From the NCBI RefSeq assembly GCF_011752995.1, contig NZ_VWWL01000009.1, positions 243,694 to 307,693 of the forward strand: 64,000 bases of DNA, in the 5' to 3' direction. Of this stretch, positions 22,221-32,113 are shown piece by piece. The notes beneath the pieces are model-generated. The model did not search any database, was not told the DNA's origin, and worked only from the letters and a program-made list of their open reading frames with translations. Numbering within the stretch: the stretch's first letter is position 1; every line of letters begins with the position of its first letter. Both the position numbers and the translations under genes were made by a program. This DNA comes from Burkholderia sp. Ax-1724. GTDB lineage: Bacteria; Pseudomonadota; Gammaproteobacteria; Burkholderiales; Burkholderiaceae.

Positions 22221-22285
22221 GCGCGAGTTATCCTGGGTGCGGGCTACGCGCTCATGCCTTCGCGGGCCGGCCGCGAGGCTCGCCG

Positions 22286-22414
22286 CTAGCCGTGGCCGAA
22301 CAGCTTGACGACCAGCCCGAACACGCCGATCAGCACGGCAAGCGCGATGCCCGGCAACACGAGCGAGAGGATAAGAACGGTCAGTACTTTGAGGGGACCT
22401 TTAGATGTCGACAT
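22286..22414 (-). CDS. Possible 42-residue single-TM protein
   Basis: A short minus-strand frame beginning MSTSKGPLKVLTVLILSL with one long hydrophobic stretch (about 8-36) and the end KLFGHG. The hydrophobic run is long and unbroken, which supports a real small membrane peptide. The ribosome-binding site is weak; an in-frame ATG at 22453 is an alternative. It ends 66 bp from the HAD gene, convergent with it. No family is recognised. Confidence 0.4.
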   Translation of the reverse strand: MSTSKGPLKVLTVLILSLVLPGIALAVLIGVFGLVVKLFGHG

Positions 22415-22580
22415 GGCGGGCTTGATCTGAAACAAGGAGGAGATGGCGAGCATCCGATACCGTGACAATGCGCGGCGGCAATGCATGACAGCCATGCCCG
22501 GCGCCTGAAGCACCGGTTGCGCGCGGCACGAAGCCTGTGCAGCTTAATACATTCGCGCCACGCATGGCAGCTTCCGCGCG

Positions 22581-22620
22581 ATTACACCGAATTGCACCAA
22601 ATTACGCCGGATTGCACCGA
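22581..22620 (+). repeat. Four imperfect 10-bp tandem units
   Basis: Four consecutive units read ATTACACCGA, ATTGCACCAA, ATTACGCCGG and ATTGCACCGA; units 1 and 3, and 2 and 4, are most alike. Each keeps ATT and CC at fixed places, so the same face of the helix repeats every 10 bp. It lies about 300 bp upstream of xfp. A regulator-binding array is possible. Confidence 0.55.
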
Positions 22621-22842
22621 ACCATGCGACGGCCAGCCTGTCAGATTCCTGACGAGCGCGACCGTGGATCGCCCGCGTGCGCCGCCCCGGGCATCCCGTG
22701 CCGCCGCGCCGCGCTCTGTCGAATCATGCGTTCGTGTCCGTAGTTCGTGTCCGCCCGCGATGCACCACGCATGACAGCAACGCGCACCCGAAGCCATATC
22801 CGACAGCGCGGCCCGCGCCCGCTTCACGCCAGCCGCCGCGCG

Positions 22843-22890
22843 AACATCCGCTGCAACATCCACCGCAACACCTGCTTCAACACCCGCCAA
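22843..22890 (+). repeat. Four imperfect 12-bp tandem units
   Basis: Consecutive units AACATCCGCTGC, AACATCCACCGC, AACACCTGCTTC and AACACCCGCCAA lie just upstream of the phosphoketolase ribosome-binding site. They may be simple-sequence drift in the leader. Confidence 0.45.
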
Positions 22891-22922
22891 CCTGCTTGCA
22901 GTCCTTTTCGAGGAGTGACGCC

Positions 22923-25316
22923 ATGGCCGAAGCAACCTCGCATCCCAATCCGCCGCCAGTTCTGGACGCCGACACGCTGCGCAAGATGGACCGCTACTGG
23001 CGCGCCTGCAATTACCTGTCGGTCGGCATGATCTATCTGCGCGACAACCCGCTGCTGCGCGAACCGCTGAAGCCCGAGCACATCAAGAACCGGCTGCTCG
23101 GCCACTGGGGCTCGGACGCGGGGCAGAGCTTCGTGCTCGTGCATCTGAACCGCCTGATCCGCCAGCTCGATCTCGACGTGATCTTTCTGTCCGGTCCCGG
23201 CCATGGTGCGCCCGCGAGTCTTGCGCACTGCTACCTGGAAGGCCGCTACTCGGAAATTTATCCCGACCGCGGCGAGGACGAAGCCGGCCTGCGGCGCTTC
23301 TTCCGGCAATTCTCGTTCCCGGGCGGCATCGGCTCGCATTGCACGCCGGAGACGCCGGGGTCGATCCACGAAGGCGGCGAGCTCGGCTACAGCCTCTCGC
23401 ATGCCTACGGCGCCGCGTTCGACAACCCCGGGCTGATCGTCACCGCGATGATCGGCGACGGCGAGGCCGAAACCGGTCCGCTCGCCACGTCGTGGCACTC
23501 GAACAAATTCCTCAACCCGATCCGCGACGGCGCGGTGCTGCCGGTGCTGCATCTGAACGGCTACAAGATCGCCAATCCGACGCTGCTCGCGCGCATTCCG
23601 CGCGAGGAACTCGAAGCGCTGCTGGTCGGCTACGGCCACAAGCCGTATTTCGTCGAAGGCGACGATCCCGACACGATGCATCAGCAGATGGCCGCGACGC
23701 TCGAACAGGCGATCGGCGAAATCCGCGCGATCCAGCAGCATGCGCGCCAGAACAACGACCCGACGCGGCCGCGCTGGCCGATGATCGTGCTGCGCTCGCC
23801 GAAGGGCTGGACCGGGCCGAAGGAAGTCGACGGCCACAAGGTGGAAGGTTCGTGGCGCGCGCACCAGGTGCCGGTGCTCGATCCGGCGACCAACCGCAAG
23901 AGCCTGAAGATCGTCGAGGACTGGATGCGCGGCTACGGCCCCGACACGCTGTTCGACGCCGATGGCCGGCTCGTCGCGGAACTGCGCGCGCTCGCGCCCG
24001 ACGGCGCGCGCCGCATCAGCGCGAATCCGCATGCGAACGGCGGGCTGCTCTGCAAGGCGCTCGACATGCCGCCGTTTCGCGACTACGCGGTGGACGTGAA
24101 GAGGCCCGCCACCTCGTACATCTCGCCCACCGGCGTGCTCGGCACGTTCCTGCGCGACGTGATGCGCAACAACATGACGAACTTCCGCCTGTTCGGTCCC
24201 GATGAAACCGCCAGCAACAAGCTGCAGGCGGTCTACGAGGCGTCGGGCAAGACCTGGCTCGCCGGGATGGAGGAGAGCGACGCCGACGGCGGCGATCTGT
24301 CGCCCGATGGCCGCGTGATGGAAATGCTCAGCGAACACACGCTCGAAGGCTGGTTCGAAGGCTATACGCTGACCGGCCGCCACGGGCTTTTCGCGACCTA
24401 CGAGGCGTTCGTCCATGTGATCGACTCGATGTTCAACCAGCACGCGAAGTGGCTCGAAAAAGCCAAGCGCGAACTGGACTGGCGGCAACCGGTGCCGTCG
24501 ATCAATCTGCTCATCACGTCGCTCGTGTGGCGCCAGGATCACAACGGCTTCACGCACCAGGACCCGGGCTTTCTCGACGTCGTCACGAACAAGAGCCCCG
24601 ACGTGGTGCGCATCTATCTGCCGCCCGACGCGAACACGCTGCTGAGCGTCGCCGATCACTGCCTGCGTTCGCGCGACTACGTGAACGTGATCGTCTCCGA
24701 CAAGCAGCCGCATCTGACGTATCTCGACATGAACGCGGCCGTCACGCATTGCACGAAGGGCATCGGCATCTGGGACTGGGCCTCGACCGACCAGGGCGTC
24801 GAGCCCGACGTCGTGATCGCCTGCGCGGGCGATATCGCGACGATGGAAGCGCTCGCCGCCGTGCAGATTCTCAAGGAGCGTTTCGCCGCGCTGAAGATCC
24901 GCTTCGTCAACGTGGTCGACCTGTTCCGGCTGATGCCCGAGCATGCGCATCCGCACGGGCTGTCCGACCGCGATTTCGATTCGCTGTTCACCACGGACAA
25001 GCCCGTGATCTTCAACTTCCATTCGTATGCGTCGCTCGTGCACAAGCTCACGTACAACCGCACGAATCACGCGAACCTGCACGTGCACGGCTATCGCGAG
25101 AAGGGCAACATCAACACGCCGCTCGAACTCGCGATCATCAACGGCGTGGACCGCTTTACGCTCGCGATCGACGCGATCGACCGCGTGCCGGCGCTGCGCG
25201 GCGTCGGCGATCATACGAAGGAGTGGCTGCGCGGGCAGATCATCGAGCATCTCGCGTATGCGCACGGCGAGGGCATCGACAAGGAAGACATCCGCAACTG
25301 GACGTGGAAAGGCTGA
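22923..25316 (+). CDS. xfp: Xylulose-5-phosphate/fructose-6-phosphate phosphoketolase
   Basis: A 797-residue thiamine-diphosphate enzyme splitting xylulose-5-P (and often fructose-6-P) with phosphate into acetyl-phosphate and glyceraldehyde-3-P (or erythrose-4-P). The family blocks are clear: GPGHGAPA at 91-98, [35 protein letters not shown] sequence around 131-161, and the TPP motif GDGEAETGP at 178-186. The C-terminal part ends [13 protein letters not shown] eight bases before the ATG decides the start. The acetate kinase gene follows after 11 bp, forming an xfp-ackA operon that converts the acetyl-phosphate into acetate and ATP; no pta gene is present. Confidence 0.95.
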   Translation: MAEATSHPNPPPVLDADTLRKMDRYWRACNYLSVGMIYLRDNPLLREPLKPEHIKNRLLGHWGSDAGQSFVLVHLNRLIRQLDLDVIFLSGPGHGAPASLAHCYLEGRYSEIYPDRGEDEAGLRRFFRQFSFPGGIGSHCTPETPGSIHEGGELGYSLSHAYGAAFDNPGLIVTAMIGDGEAETGPLATSWHSNKFLNPIRDGAVLPVLHLNGYKIANPTLLARIPREELEALLVGYGHKPYFVEGDDPDTMHQQMAATLEQAIGEIRAIQQHARQNNDPTRPRWPMIVLRSPKGWTGPKEVDGHKVEGSWRAHQVPVLDPATNRKSLKIVEDWMRGYGPDTLFDADGRLVAELRALAPDGARRISANPHANGGLLCKALDMPPFRDYAVDVKRPATSYISPTGVLGTFLRDVMRNNMTNFRLFGPDETASNKLQAVYEASGKTWLAGMEESDADGGDLSPDGRVMEMLSEHTLEGWFEGYTLTGRHGLFATYEAFVHVIDSMFNQHAKWLEKAKRELDWRQPVPSINLLITSLVWRQDHNGFTHQDPGFLDVVTNKSPDVVRIYLPPDANTLLSVADHCLRSRDYVNVIVSDKQPHLTYLDMNAAVTHCTKGIGIWDWASTDQGVEPDVVIACAGDIATMEALAAVQILKERFAALKIRFVNVVDLFRLMPEHAHPHGLSDRDFDSLFTTDKPVIFNFHSYASLVHKLTYNRTNHANLHVHGYREKGNINTPLELAIINGVDRFTLAIDAIDRVPALRGVGDHTKEWLRGQIIEHLAYAHGEGIDKEDIRNWTWKG

Positions 25317-25327
25317 GCGAGGATGCC

Positions 25328-26563
25328 ATGCACACCGACGCTCAGGAGCAGACGATTCTGGTACTCAACAGCGGTTCGTCGTCGCTGAAATTCGGGCTGT
25401 TCGCTCGTGGCACTCGTCACACTCATGCCAGCGATACCGCTCATGCCGACGATGACGATGACGAAGCGCTGCTGCTCGAAGGCGCGGCCGAAGGCATCGG
25501 GCGCGGCGACGGCCGCCTGCGCATCAAGGCGTCCGACGGCCGCGTGCTATTGCAGCAGGAGCAACGACTCGAAACGCAAACCGACGCGCTGCAAAAGCTC
25601 TCGCAAGTGCTCGCGCAGCAGCATCATGCGCGGCCCGTGGCGGTCGGGCACCGCGTCGTGCATGGCGGTCCGCACCTGCGCACGCACCAGCGGCTTACCG
25701 GCGAGGTGCGGCGCCGGTTACGCGAAGCGCTGCACTTCGCGCCGCTGCATATACCGCCGGCGCTCGCGTTGATCGACGAGGCGACGAAAATCTTCGGCGA
25801 CGCCACGCACTTCGCGTGCTTCGACACGGCGTTCCATGCGACGCTGCCGCCGCGCGCGGCGCAATTCGCGTTGCCGCGCCGTTATGCGGATGCCGGCGTG
25901 ATCCGCTACGGTTTTCATGGGCTTTCGTACGAATCGCTCGTCGCGCAGTTGGGCGCGGCGTTGCCGCCGCGCGCGGTGTTCGCGCATCTCGGCAACGGGT
26001 CGAGCGTCTGCGCGCTGCTCGACGGCCAATCGGTCGATACGTCGATGGGCTTGACGCCGACCGGCGGCATCCCGATGGGCACGCGCTCGGGCGACCTCGA
26101 TCCTGGCGTGCTGCTGTATCTGATGCGTGCCGAAAAGCTCGATGCCGATGCCCTGGAAACGCTGCTCAATCGCCACAGCGGCCTGGCCGGTTACGCCGAT
26201 GGCGAGAGCGACATGCAGGCGCTCGAAAAGCGCGCGGCCAGCGGCGACGCGCAAGCCGCGCTCGCCATCGATGCGTTCGCGAGCGCGGTGCGCAAGATGA
26301 TCGGCGGCTATGCGGCGCTGCTTGGCGGGATCGATCTGCTCGTGTTCACGGGCGGCATCGGCGAACACAGCGCGCAGGTGCGGCGGCGCGTGTGCGAGGG
26401 ACTCGCGTTTCTCGGACTGGCCGAAAATGATCCGAGCGGTCCGAACGACCTGGCGGGAAAGGTGAGGGTGCTGCACACCGAAGAGGAAAAGCAGATCGCG
26501 CGGCATTGCCGGGCATTGCTGCGCGACGAAACGGCGCAATCGCCTGGTGCGGGCCCGCGCTAG
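25328..26563 (+). CDS. ackA: Acetate kinase
   Basis: A 411-residue ASKHA-fold kinase interconverting acetyl-phosphate plus ADP with acetate plus ATP. Signature blocks are VLNSGSSSLKF near residue 12, GHRVVHGGPH, FDTAFHATLP, YGFHGLSYESL, AHLGNGSSV, DTSMGLTPTGGIPMGTRSGDLDP and FTGGIGEHSAQVR. Residues 33-50 are an unusual His/Asp-rich insertion (HTHASDTAHADDDDD) not common in the family. The second ATG in GAGGATGCCATG is in the right frame, with GAGG upstream. It is coupled to xfp and ends overlapping the convergent BON-domain gene by four bases. Confidence 0.95.
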   Translation: MHTDAQEQTILVLNSGSSSLKFGLFARGTRHTHASDTAHADDDDDEALLLEGAAEGIGRGDGRLRIKASDGRVLLQQEQRLETQTDALQKLSQVLAQQHHARPVAVGHRVVHGGPHLRTHQRLTGEVRRRLREALHFAPLHIPPALALIDEATKIFGDATHFACFDTAFHATLPPRAAQFALPRRYADAGVIRYGFHGLSYESLVAQLGAALPPRAVFAHLGNGSSVCALLDGQSVDTSMGLTPTGGIPMGTRSGDLDPGVLLYLMRAEKLDADALETLLNRHSGLAGYADGESDMQALEKRAASGDAQAALAIDAFASAVRKMIGGYAALLGGIDLLVFTGGIGEHSAQVRRRVCEGLAFLGLAENDPSGPNDLAGKVRVLHTEEEKQIARHCRALLRDETAQSPGAGPR

Positions 26564-26814
26564 CGCGTTGCGGCGACGGTGCGATCCGTCACGCCGGTGA
26601 CGCCGAACAGGCGCGCGACGTCTTCGAGCATCGCGCGCCGCTGGCGCGCGTCCCGCAGTTCGCCGAAAAGCGTCACGTGGCCGCGCTGGACCTTCACGCG
26701 CACGGCGTGCGGCGGGACGGCCGCGTCCCATGCAAGACGGCGCGCGGCTTCGGCGGCAATCTGCGCATCGCTGAGGCGAGCGCTTCGGCGTGCGGCGTAG
26801 CGCATGGACGACAT
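26560..26814 (-). CDS. BON-domain protein
   Basis: An 84-residue protein carrying one BON domain (about residues 13-80), with the alpha-beta pattern DAQIAAEAARRL, VRVKVQRGHVTLFGELRDARQR and GVTGVTDRTV. BON domains bind phospholipids and occur in envelope-stress proteins. No signal peptide is visible with the chosen ATG (MSSMRYAARRSARL), which is unusual for a BON protein and suggests a cytoplasmic form. A GGAAAA tract lies before the ATG. The stop overlaps the end of ackA by four bases on the opposite strand. Confidence 0.78.
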   Translation of the reverse strand: MSSMRYAARRSARLSDAQIAAEAARRLAWDAAVPPHAVRVKVQRGHVTLFGELRDARQRRAMLEDVARLFGVTGVTDRTVAATR

Positions 26815-26997
26815 GAGTTTTCCACGAAAGAAACACTGATCCCGCAACACTAGCAGATGCGACGGTTCCTGCCGCGCGTCGCGGACAGGGCACAAACAGG
26901 GCACCAGTCGCACACGGTTCGTCGCAATCGTCGCAATCGCGGGCGGATCGCGGGTATGCTCACGTTTCGTTCCAGAACAGTTCAGGCTCCTCGCACC

Positions 26998-27393
26998 ATG
27001 TCCGATCTTCCCATCGACAATCCCTTCCTCGAATCCCTCGGCGTGCGTCTCACGCAATGGCGCGACGGTTACGCGGAACTGCTCATGCCGATCGACGCGA
27101 GCAAGCTCAACCGCCAGGGCGTGCTGCAAGGCGGCGCGATCGCGACGCTGCTCGACGCGGCGGCCGGTTACGCGGGGCTCTACGCGCCGCCTGGGCAGCC
27201 CCCTCGGCATGGCTTCACGCTGTCGCTGACCACCAACTATCTCGACAAGGGACTCGGCGCGTCGGTCACCGCGAAGGGCTTTCTGGAACGCGCGGGCCGC
27301 TCGATCTTCTTTTCGCGCGGCGAGGCCTGGGTGGACGGCCGGCTGCTGATCGCAAGCGCGCAGGGCACGTTCAAGTATGCGAGACGCACCTGA
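26998..27393 (+). CDS. PaaI-type hotdog thioesterase
   Basis: A 131-residue hotdog-fold protein of the PaaI/YdiI group, which hydrolyses acyl-CoA thioesters in the cytoplasm. The conserved helix-strand block NRQGVLQGGAIATLLDAAAGYAG (about 38-60) carries the active-site region, followed by TLSLTTNYLDKG and a C-terminal GTFKYAR strand. The start at 26998 follows TCGCACC without a good Shine-Dalgarno; the longer frame upstream is basic and unconserved. Substrate unknown. It stands alone between BON and YceH. Confidence 0.84.
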   Translation: MSDLPIDNPFLESLGVRLTQWRDGYAELLMPIDASKLNRQGVLQGGAIATLLDAAAGYAGLYAPPGQPPRHGFTLSLTTNYLDKGLGASVTAKGFLERAGRSIFFSRGEAWVDGRLLIASAQGTFKYARRT

Positions 27394-27600
27394 GGACACG
27401 CACCTGGGGAAACGCAGCGGATGAATCGGAGCCGGCGGAATCGACCGAAGCGGGCCGAACCAGGCCGCGCCTCGCCGGGCATCCGGGCCTCACGATTGAC
27501 GCCGCGCGCCGGTCCGGGCCGTTTATCATAGTGCCCACCCGACCGAACGCGCGGCTAGCAGCAGGGCGCGCGCATCCACCACGAGACCCGGCATTCCCCC

Positions 27601-28293
27601 ATGAACTCCATTCCCGACGCTTCTTCCCGTCCCTCGATCCGCGCGCTGACGGCGCTCGAAGGGCGCGTGCTCGGCGTGCTCGTCGAAAAACAGCACACCG
27701 TGCCGGACAGTTATCCGCTTTCGCTGAACGCGCTGACGCTCGGCTGTAATCAGAAGACCGGCCGCGCGCCGGTCATGAACGCGACCGAGGCCGAGGTGAT
27801 GACCGCCATCGACGGATTAAAGCGTCTGAGCCTCGTGATCGAAGGCAGCAGCAGCCGCGTGCCGCGCTTCGAGCACAACATGAATCGCGTCTACGGTCTG
27901 CCGGGGCAGTCGGTCGCACTGTTGACCACGCTGCTGCTGCGCGGTCCGCAAACGGCCGCCGAGCTGCGCCTCAATAGCGCGCGCCTGCATGGTTTCGCCG
28001 ATATCTCCTCGGTCGAGGCGTTTCTCGACGAACTGGCCGCGAACGATCCGGCGCGCGTCGTCAGGCTGCCGCGCATGGCGGGCGAGCGCGAGCATCGCTG
28101 GACGCATCTGCTGTGCGGCGAGGTCAGCGTGAGCGAGGCCGCGCTGTCCGCGGCCGAGGACGACAGCGTGCCACTTTCCGCGTTCGAATCGCTGAAGGCC
28201 GAACAGAAGCGCCTTGCCGACGAGGTGAGTCGGCTGCAGGCCGTCGTGCGGCGCATGGCGGGCGAGTTGGGGATCAGCGCCGACGATCTGTGA
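27601..28293 (+). CDS. yceH: YceH family protein (UPF0502/DUF480)
   Basis: A 230-residue protein of the DUF480/YceH family, formed of two winged-helix-like repeats. Recognisable blocks are LTALEGRVLGVLVEKQHTVPDSYPLS near 14-39, LGCNQKTGRAPVM near 49-61 and LLLRGPQTAAELRLNSARLHGF near 116-137, followed by RLPRMAGEREHRWTHLL. The C-terminal 35 residues form a coiled-coil-like helix. Function unknown; DNA binding is suggested by the fold only. The ATG at 27601 is the first in frame and gives the usual length. Confidence 0.92.
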   Translation: MNSIPDASSRPSIRALTALEGRVLGVLVEKQHTVPDSYPLSLNALTLGCNQKTGRAPVMNATEAEVMTAIDGLKRLSLVIEGSSSRVPRFEHNMNRVYGLPGQSVALLTTLLLRGPQTAAELRLNSARLHGFADISSVEAFLDELAANDPARVVRLPRMAGEREHRWTHLLCGEVSVSEAALSAAEDDSVPLSAFESLKAEQKRLADEVSRLQAVVRRMAGELGISADDL

Positions 28294-28444
28294 GCGGCGG
28301 GTAAGGAGAACGGTAAAGGCAAGGGCATGCGTCACGCGGCGCCGGCTGCCGCGTTTTCATGCCTTGCCGTCAATTGCCGTGATGCATCGCCTTCAGGTGC
28401 CGCCCTCATGGGGCACCTTCATGAGCCACCCTCATGGGCCACAT

Positions 28445-28963
28445 TCACGCATCGCGCCCGCGCGCCTTGTCCGCGAGCAGCGCGCGTTGCGTGCGATAGA
28501 AAACACGCGGCGGCACGTTCGGCGAATCCTCGGCGAGCCGGTCGAGTTCGATGCGGATCGAGGCCAGGTAGTGCGCGTCGCGCGCGTCGGCGTCGCCGGC
28601 AAACACCGCTTCGAGCCTGCGCCGCACAGCGCCATAGCGCGCACCGGCCGCGCGATGCTTTTCGGCGCGCCCGGCATAGCGCAGGAACGTCTGCAACGCC
28701 GCGGATACCGCGGCCGTCACACTGACGAGCCCGACAAAAATCCTCATCCCGATCGACAACGGCGGCGTACTCAGCGACGCGAACACGGCCGTGCCGACGA
28801 ATGCGCTCAACACCGTCACGAGCCAGCCGATGCGGCGCTCGCGCGCCGACAGCCGGTCGGCCATGTCGTAATGGCTCATCTGTGATTCGCGCGCGCGGCG
28901 AATCCACTTCAGCAGCAGCGCGTTTTCGTCGGCGGGGGGCTCGTAGTCGGGCAGGGTCGTCAT
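28445..28963 (-). CDS. SLATT-domain two-TM protein
   Basis: A 172-residue protein with a helical N-terminus (WIRRARESQMSHYDMADRLSARERRIG), two adjacent membrane helices (about 47-66 and 72-92) and a helical C-terminus with FLRYAGRAEKHRAAGARYGAVRRRLE. This is the layout of the SLATT superfamily, proposed to be pore-forming effectors of nucleotide-signalled conflict systems. Here no nucleotidyltransferase, SLOG or protease gene adjoins it. Instead it follows an orphan mreB on the same strand, 83 bp behind its stop, so the two may be cotranscribed. Family recognition is good; its function here is unknown. Confidence 0.75.
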   Translation of the reverse strand: MTTLPDYEPPADENALLLKWIRRARESQMSHYDMADRLSARERRIGWLVTVLSAFVGTAVFASLSTPPLSIGMRIFVGLVSVTAAVSAALQTFLRYAGRAEKHRAAGARYGAVRRRLEAVFAGDADARDAHYLASIRIELDRLAEDSPNVPPRVFYRTQRALLADKARGRDA

Positions 28964-29046
28964 GTTGCCGGGGTGGATAATCGTTGCGGCGGTCGCGGTA
29001 ACGGTGCACGGCCACGCGCAAGGCGGCCCGCACCGCAACGCACGCA

Positions 29047-30285
<1,239 letters not shown>

Positions 30286-30307
30286 TTACCGCAGGCAACC
30301 CTGGCCG

Positions 30308-31270
30308 CTACCGCCCGCTCGCCGGGCCGAGCCGCCGCGCGATAGCCTCGCATGCCGCGAGCAGCGGCTCGATATAGCTCGTGCGCGCGTCAGCGCGGCG
30401 GCGGAACGTCGGCATGCTGATGCTCACGCAGCCGGCCACGCGTCCGTCCGGACCGCGAATCGCCGAGCCGTAGCAGCAGATCGACACCTCGTTTTCCTCG
30501 CGGTCTTCCGCGTAGCCGCGTTGCGCGGTAGCGTCGAGTTCGCGGCGAACCGCGTCGAGATCGGTGAGCGTGTGTTCGGTAAAACGCACGAGCGGCGCGT
30601 CCTTCAGCAGCGCCTCGCGTTCGGCCGTGCCGAGCGTCGCCATGTAAGCCTTGCCGACCGAACTCGACGTCAGCGAGACGCGCGTGCCGATGCGCGACGC
30701 CATCCGCACCGCGTGCGGGCTTTCGAGTTTTTCGATGTAGACCATCTCGCCCTGGCTCGGCACCGCGAGGTGGATCGTCTCGGCCGTGACGTCGCGTAGT
30801 GCCATCAACGCGTCGACCGCGGCAAGCCGCAGGTCCGAGCGTTCCCAGCTATGGCTCGCGAGGTTGATCAGCCGCGGGCCGAGGCCGAACGTGCTACCGC
30901 TGCCCGTCGCGACGATCAGCCCCTCGGCCTGCAACGCGGCCACGATGCGATGCACGGTCGGACGCGGATAGCCGCTTGCCGCGCTCAGCTTCGCGACGTT
31001 GGGCGGCGTCTGCGCGTCGGCGATCAGTTGCAGCACCGCGATGAACTTCGAGAATGCGGCCGCGCCGGCCACGGCTTTGCTGTCGGCTCCGGCGCCGATT
31101 TTTCCGGCGACGGCGTCGGCCGTGGCGGCGCGCGTGGCGGGACGGGAGCCCGGCTTTGAGGTGGGCTTTAAGGCGGGCTTTGAACCCGGCTTCGAAGCGG
31201 TTTTTGCCACGGCCTTCGAGGCGGTTTTTGCAGCAGGTCTGGACACGTTTTTTGCAGCGGAAGTCGGCAT
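30308..31270 (-). CDS. IclR-family transcriptional regulator with Lys/Pro/Ala-rich N-terminal tail
   Basis: A 320-residue regulator. The winged helix-turn-helix spans about 74-135 (LQLIADAQTPPNVAKLSAASGYPRPTVHRI region) and the IclR effector-binding domain about 150-310, with RIGTRVSLTSSSVGKAYMA and a CVSISMP block. The first 60 residues are an abnormal tail made of repeats of the type KTASK, KPGSK and KPTSK; such lysine/proline/alanine tails resemble histone-H1-like sequence and may bind DNA non-specifically. The gene closes a catabolic operon on the same strand, 77 bp behind the SDR gene, so it probably regulates that operon by sensing its substrate. Confidence 0.88.
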   Translation of the reverse strand: MPTSAAKNVSRPAAKTASKAVAKTASKPGSKPALKPTSKPGSRPATRAATADAVAGKIGAGADSKAVAGAAAFSKFIAVLQLIADAQTPPNVAKLSAASGYPRPTVHRIVAALQAEGLIVATGSGSTFGLGPRLINLASHSWERSDLRLAAVDALMALRDVTAETIHLAVPSQGEMVYIEKLESPHAVRMASRIGTRVSLTSSSVGKAYMATLGTAEREALLKDAPLVRFTEHTLTDLDAVRRELDATAQRGYAEDREENEVSICCYGSAIRGPDGRVAGCVSISMPTFRRRADARTSYIEPLLAACEAIARRLGPASGR

Positions 31271-31347
31271 CGGACAGGAGCAGGGCGCGGGGAGGCCATT
31301 ATGCCTTCATTCGCGCGGCCGAACGATCGCGACGCCGCTTCACGCCG

Positions 31348-32076
31348 TCACGCGACGAGGTAGCCGCCGTCGACCGCGACGATCGCGCCCGTCATGAACG
31401 ACGCCGCCGGCGTGCAGAGAAACACCGCAACCTGCGCGACCTCGTCGGGCGTACCCCAGCGGCGCAGCGGCGTGCGCTCGAGAATCGCCTGCGAGCGGCC
31501 GTCGTCGCTCTGCAGCTCCTCGGTGAGCGGCGTCGCAATCCAGCCCGGCGCGATCGCATTGACGCGGATGCCGTCGGCCGCGTAGGCGAGCGCGAGCGAC
31601 TTGGTCAACTGCGCGACCGCGCCCTTGCTCGCGCTGTAGGCGGGCACGAGACCGCCGCCGAAAAAGCTCAGCATCGACGCGGTGTTTACGATGCAGCCGC
31701 CCGACGCCTTCAGCAAGGCGCGCGCGGCCGTGCAGACGCGCATCGTGCCATGCAGGTTGATGTCCATCACGCGCTCGAACACGTCGATCCGATGCTCGTC
31801 GCCACGGCTGATGACGCCCGCGCAATTGACCACGATGTCGAGACGCTCGAACGCGTGCAGCGCGGCGGCGATGTCGTCGTCCGAACGCACGTCGAGCGTG
31901 ACGCGCCGGACCGCGCGGTTCAATGCGTCCGGCGCGCCTTCGGGCAACGGCACACCGGCTGCCACGACGTGTGCGCCGAGTTGCGCGAGCGCATTCGCGA
32001 TTGCCGCGCCGATGCCGGAAAAACCGCCCGTCACGAATGCGGTCTTGCCTTCGAGTAGATCGTTCTGGAATGTCAT
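31348..32076 (-). CDS. SDR-family oxidoreductase
   Basis: A 242-residue classical short-chain dehydrogenase. The cofactor loop is TGGFSGIG at 16-23, the NAG-type block is NCAG at 84-87, and the catalytic residues are S134, Y147 and K151 (YSASK). The C-terminal PGWIATPL and GAIVAVDGGYLV blocks are typical. The substrate is unknown. It is the last enzyme gene of the operon running from 34788 down to the IclR gene and probably oxidises or reduces an intermediate of the imported compound. Confidence 0.88.
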   Translation of the reverse strand: MTFQNDLLEGKTAFVTGGFSGIGAAIANALAQLGAHVVAAGVPLPEGAPDALNRAVRRVTLDVRSDDDIAAALHAFERLDIVVNCAGVISRGDEHRIDVFERVMDINLHGTMRVCTAARALLKASGGCIVNTASMLSFFGGGLVPAYSASKGAVAQLTKSLALAYAADGIRVNAIAPGWIATPLTEELQSDDGRSQAILERTPLRRWGTPDEVAQVAVFLCTPAASFMTGAIVAVDGGYLVA

Positions 32077-32113
32077 GTGAGTCGCAGCTTCTGGAGGGTG
32101 GTCGGGCGAAGGT

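Larger units (their letters stand above)
22415..22922. other. 508-bp region upstream of phosphoketolase, rich in short tandem repeats
   Basis: The stretch before xfp holds no convincing gene, although the xfp frame is open back to 22677. It contains two imperfect tandem arrays, one of 10-bp units at 22581-22620 and one of 12-bp units at 22843-22890. AGGAG near 22911, eight bases before the ATG, is the ribosome-binding site of xfp. The promoter should lie here. Confidence 0.5.

Noticed and set aside
22824..25265. 813-codon open frame on the minus strand
   Set aside because: Antisense to the phosphoketolase; composition is that of a mirrored GC-rich gene.
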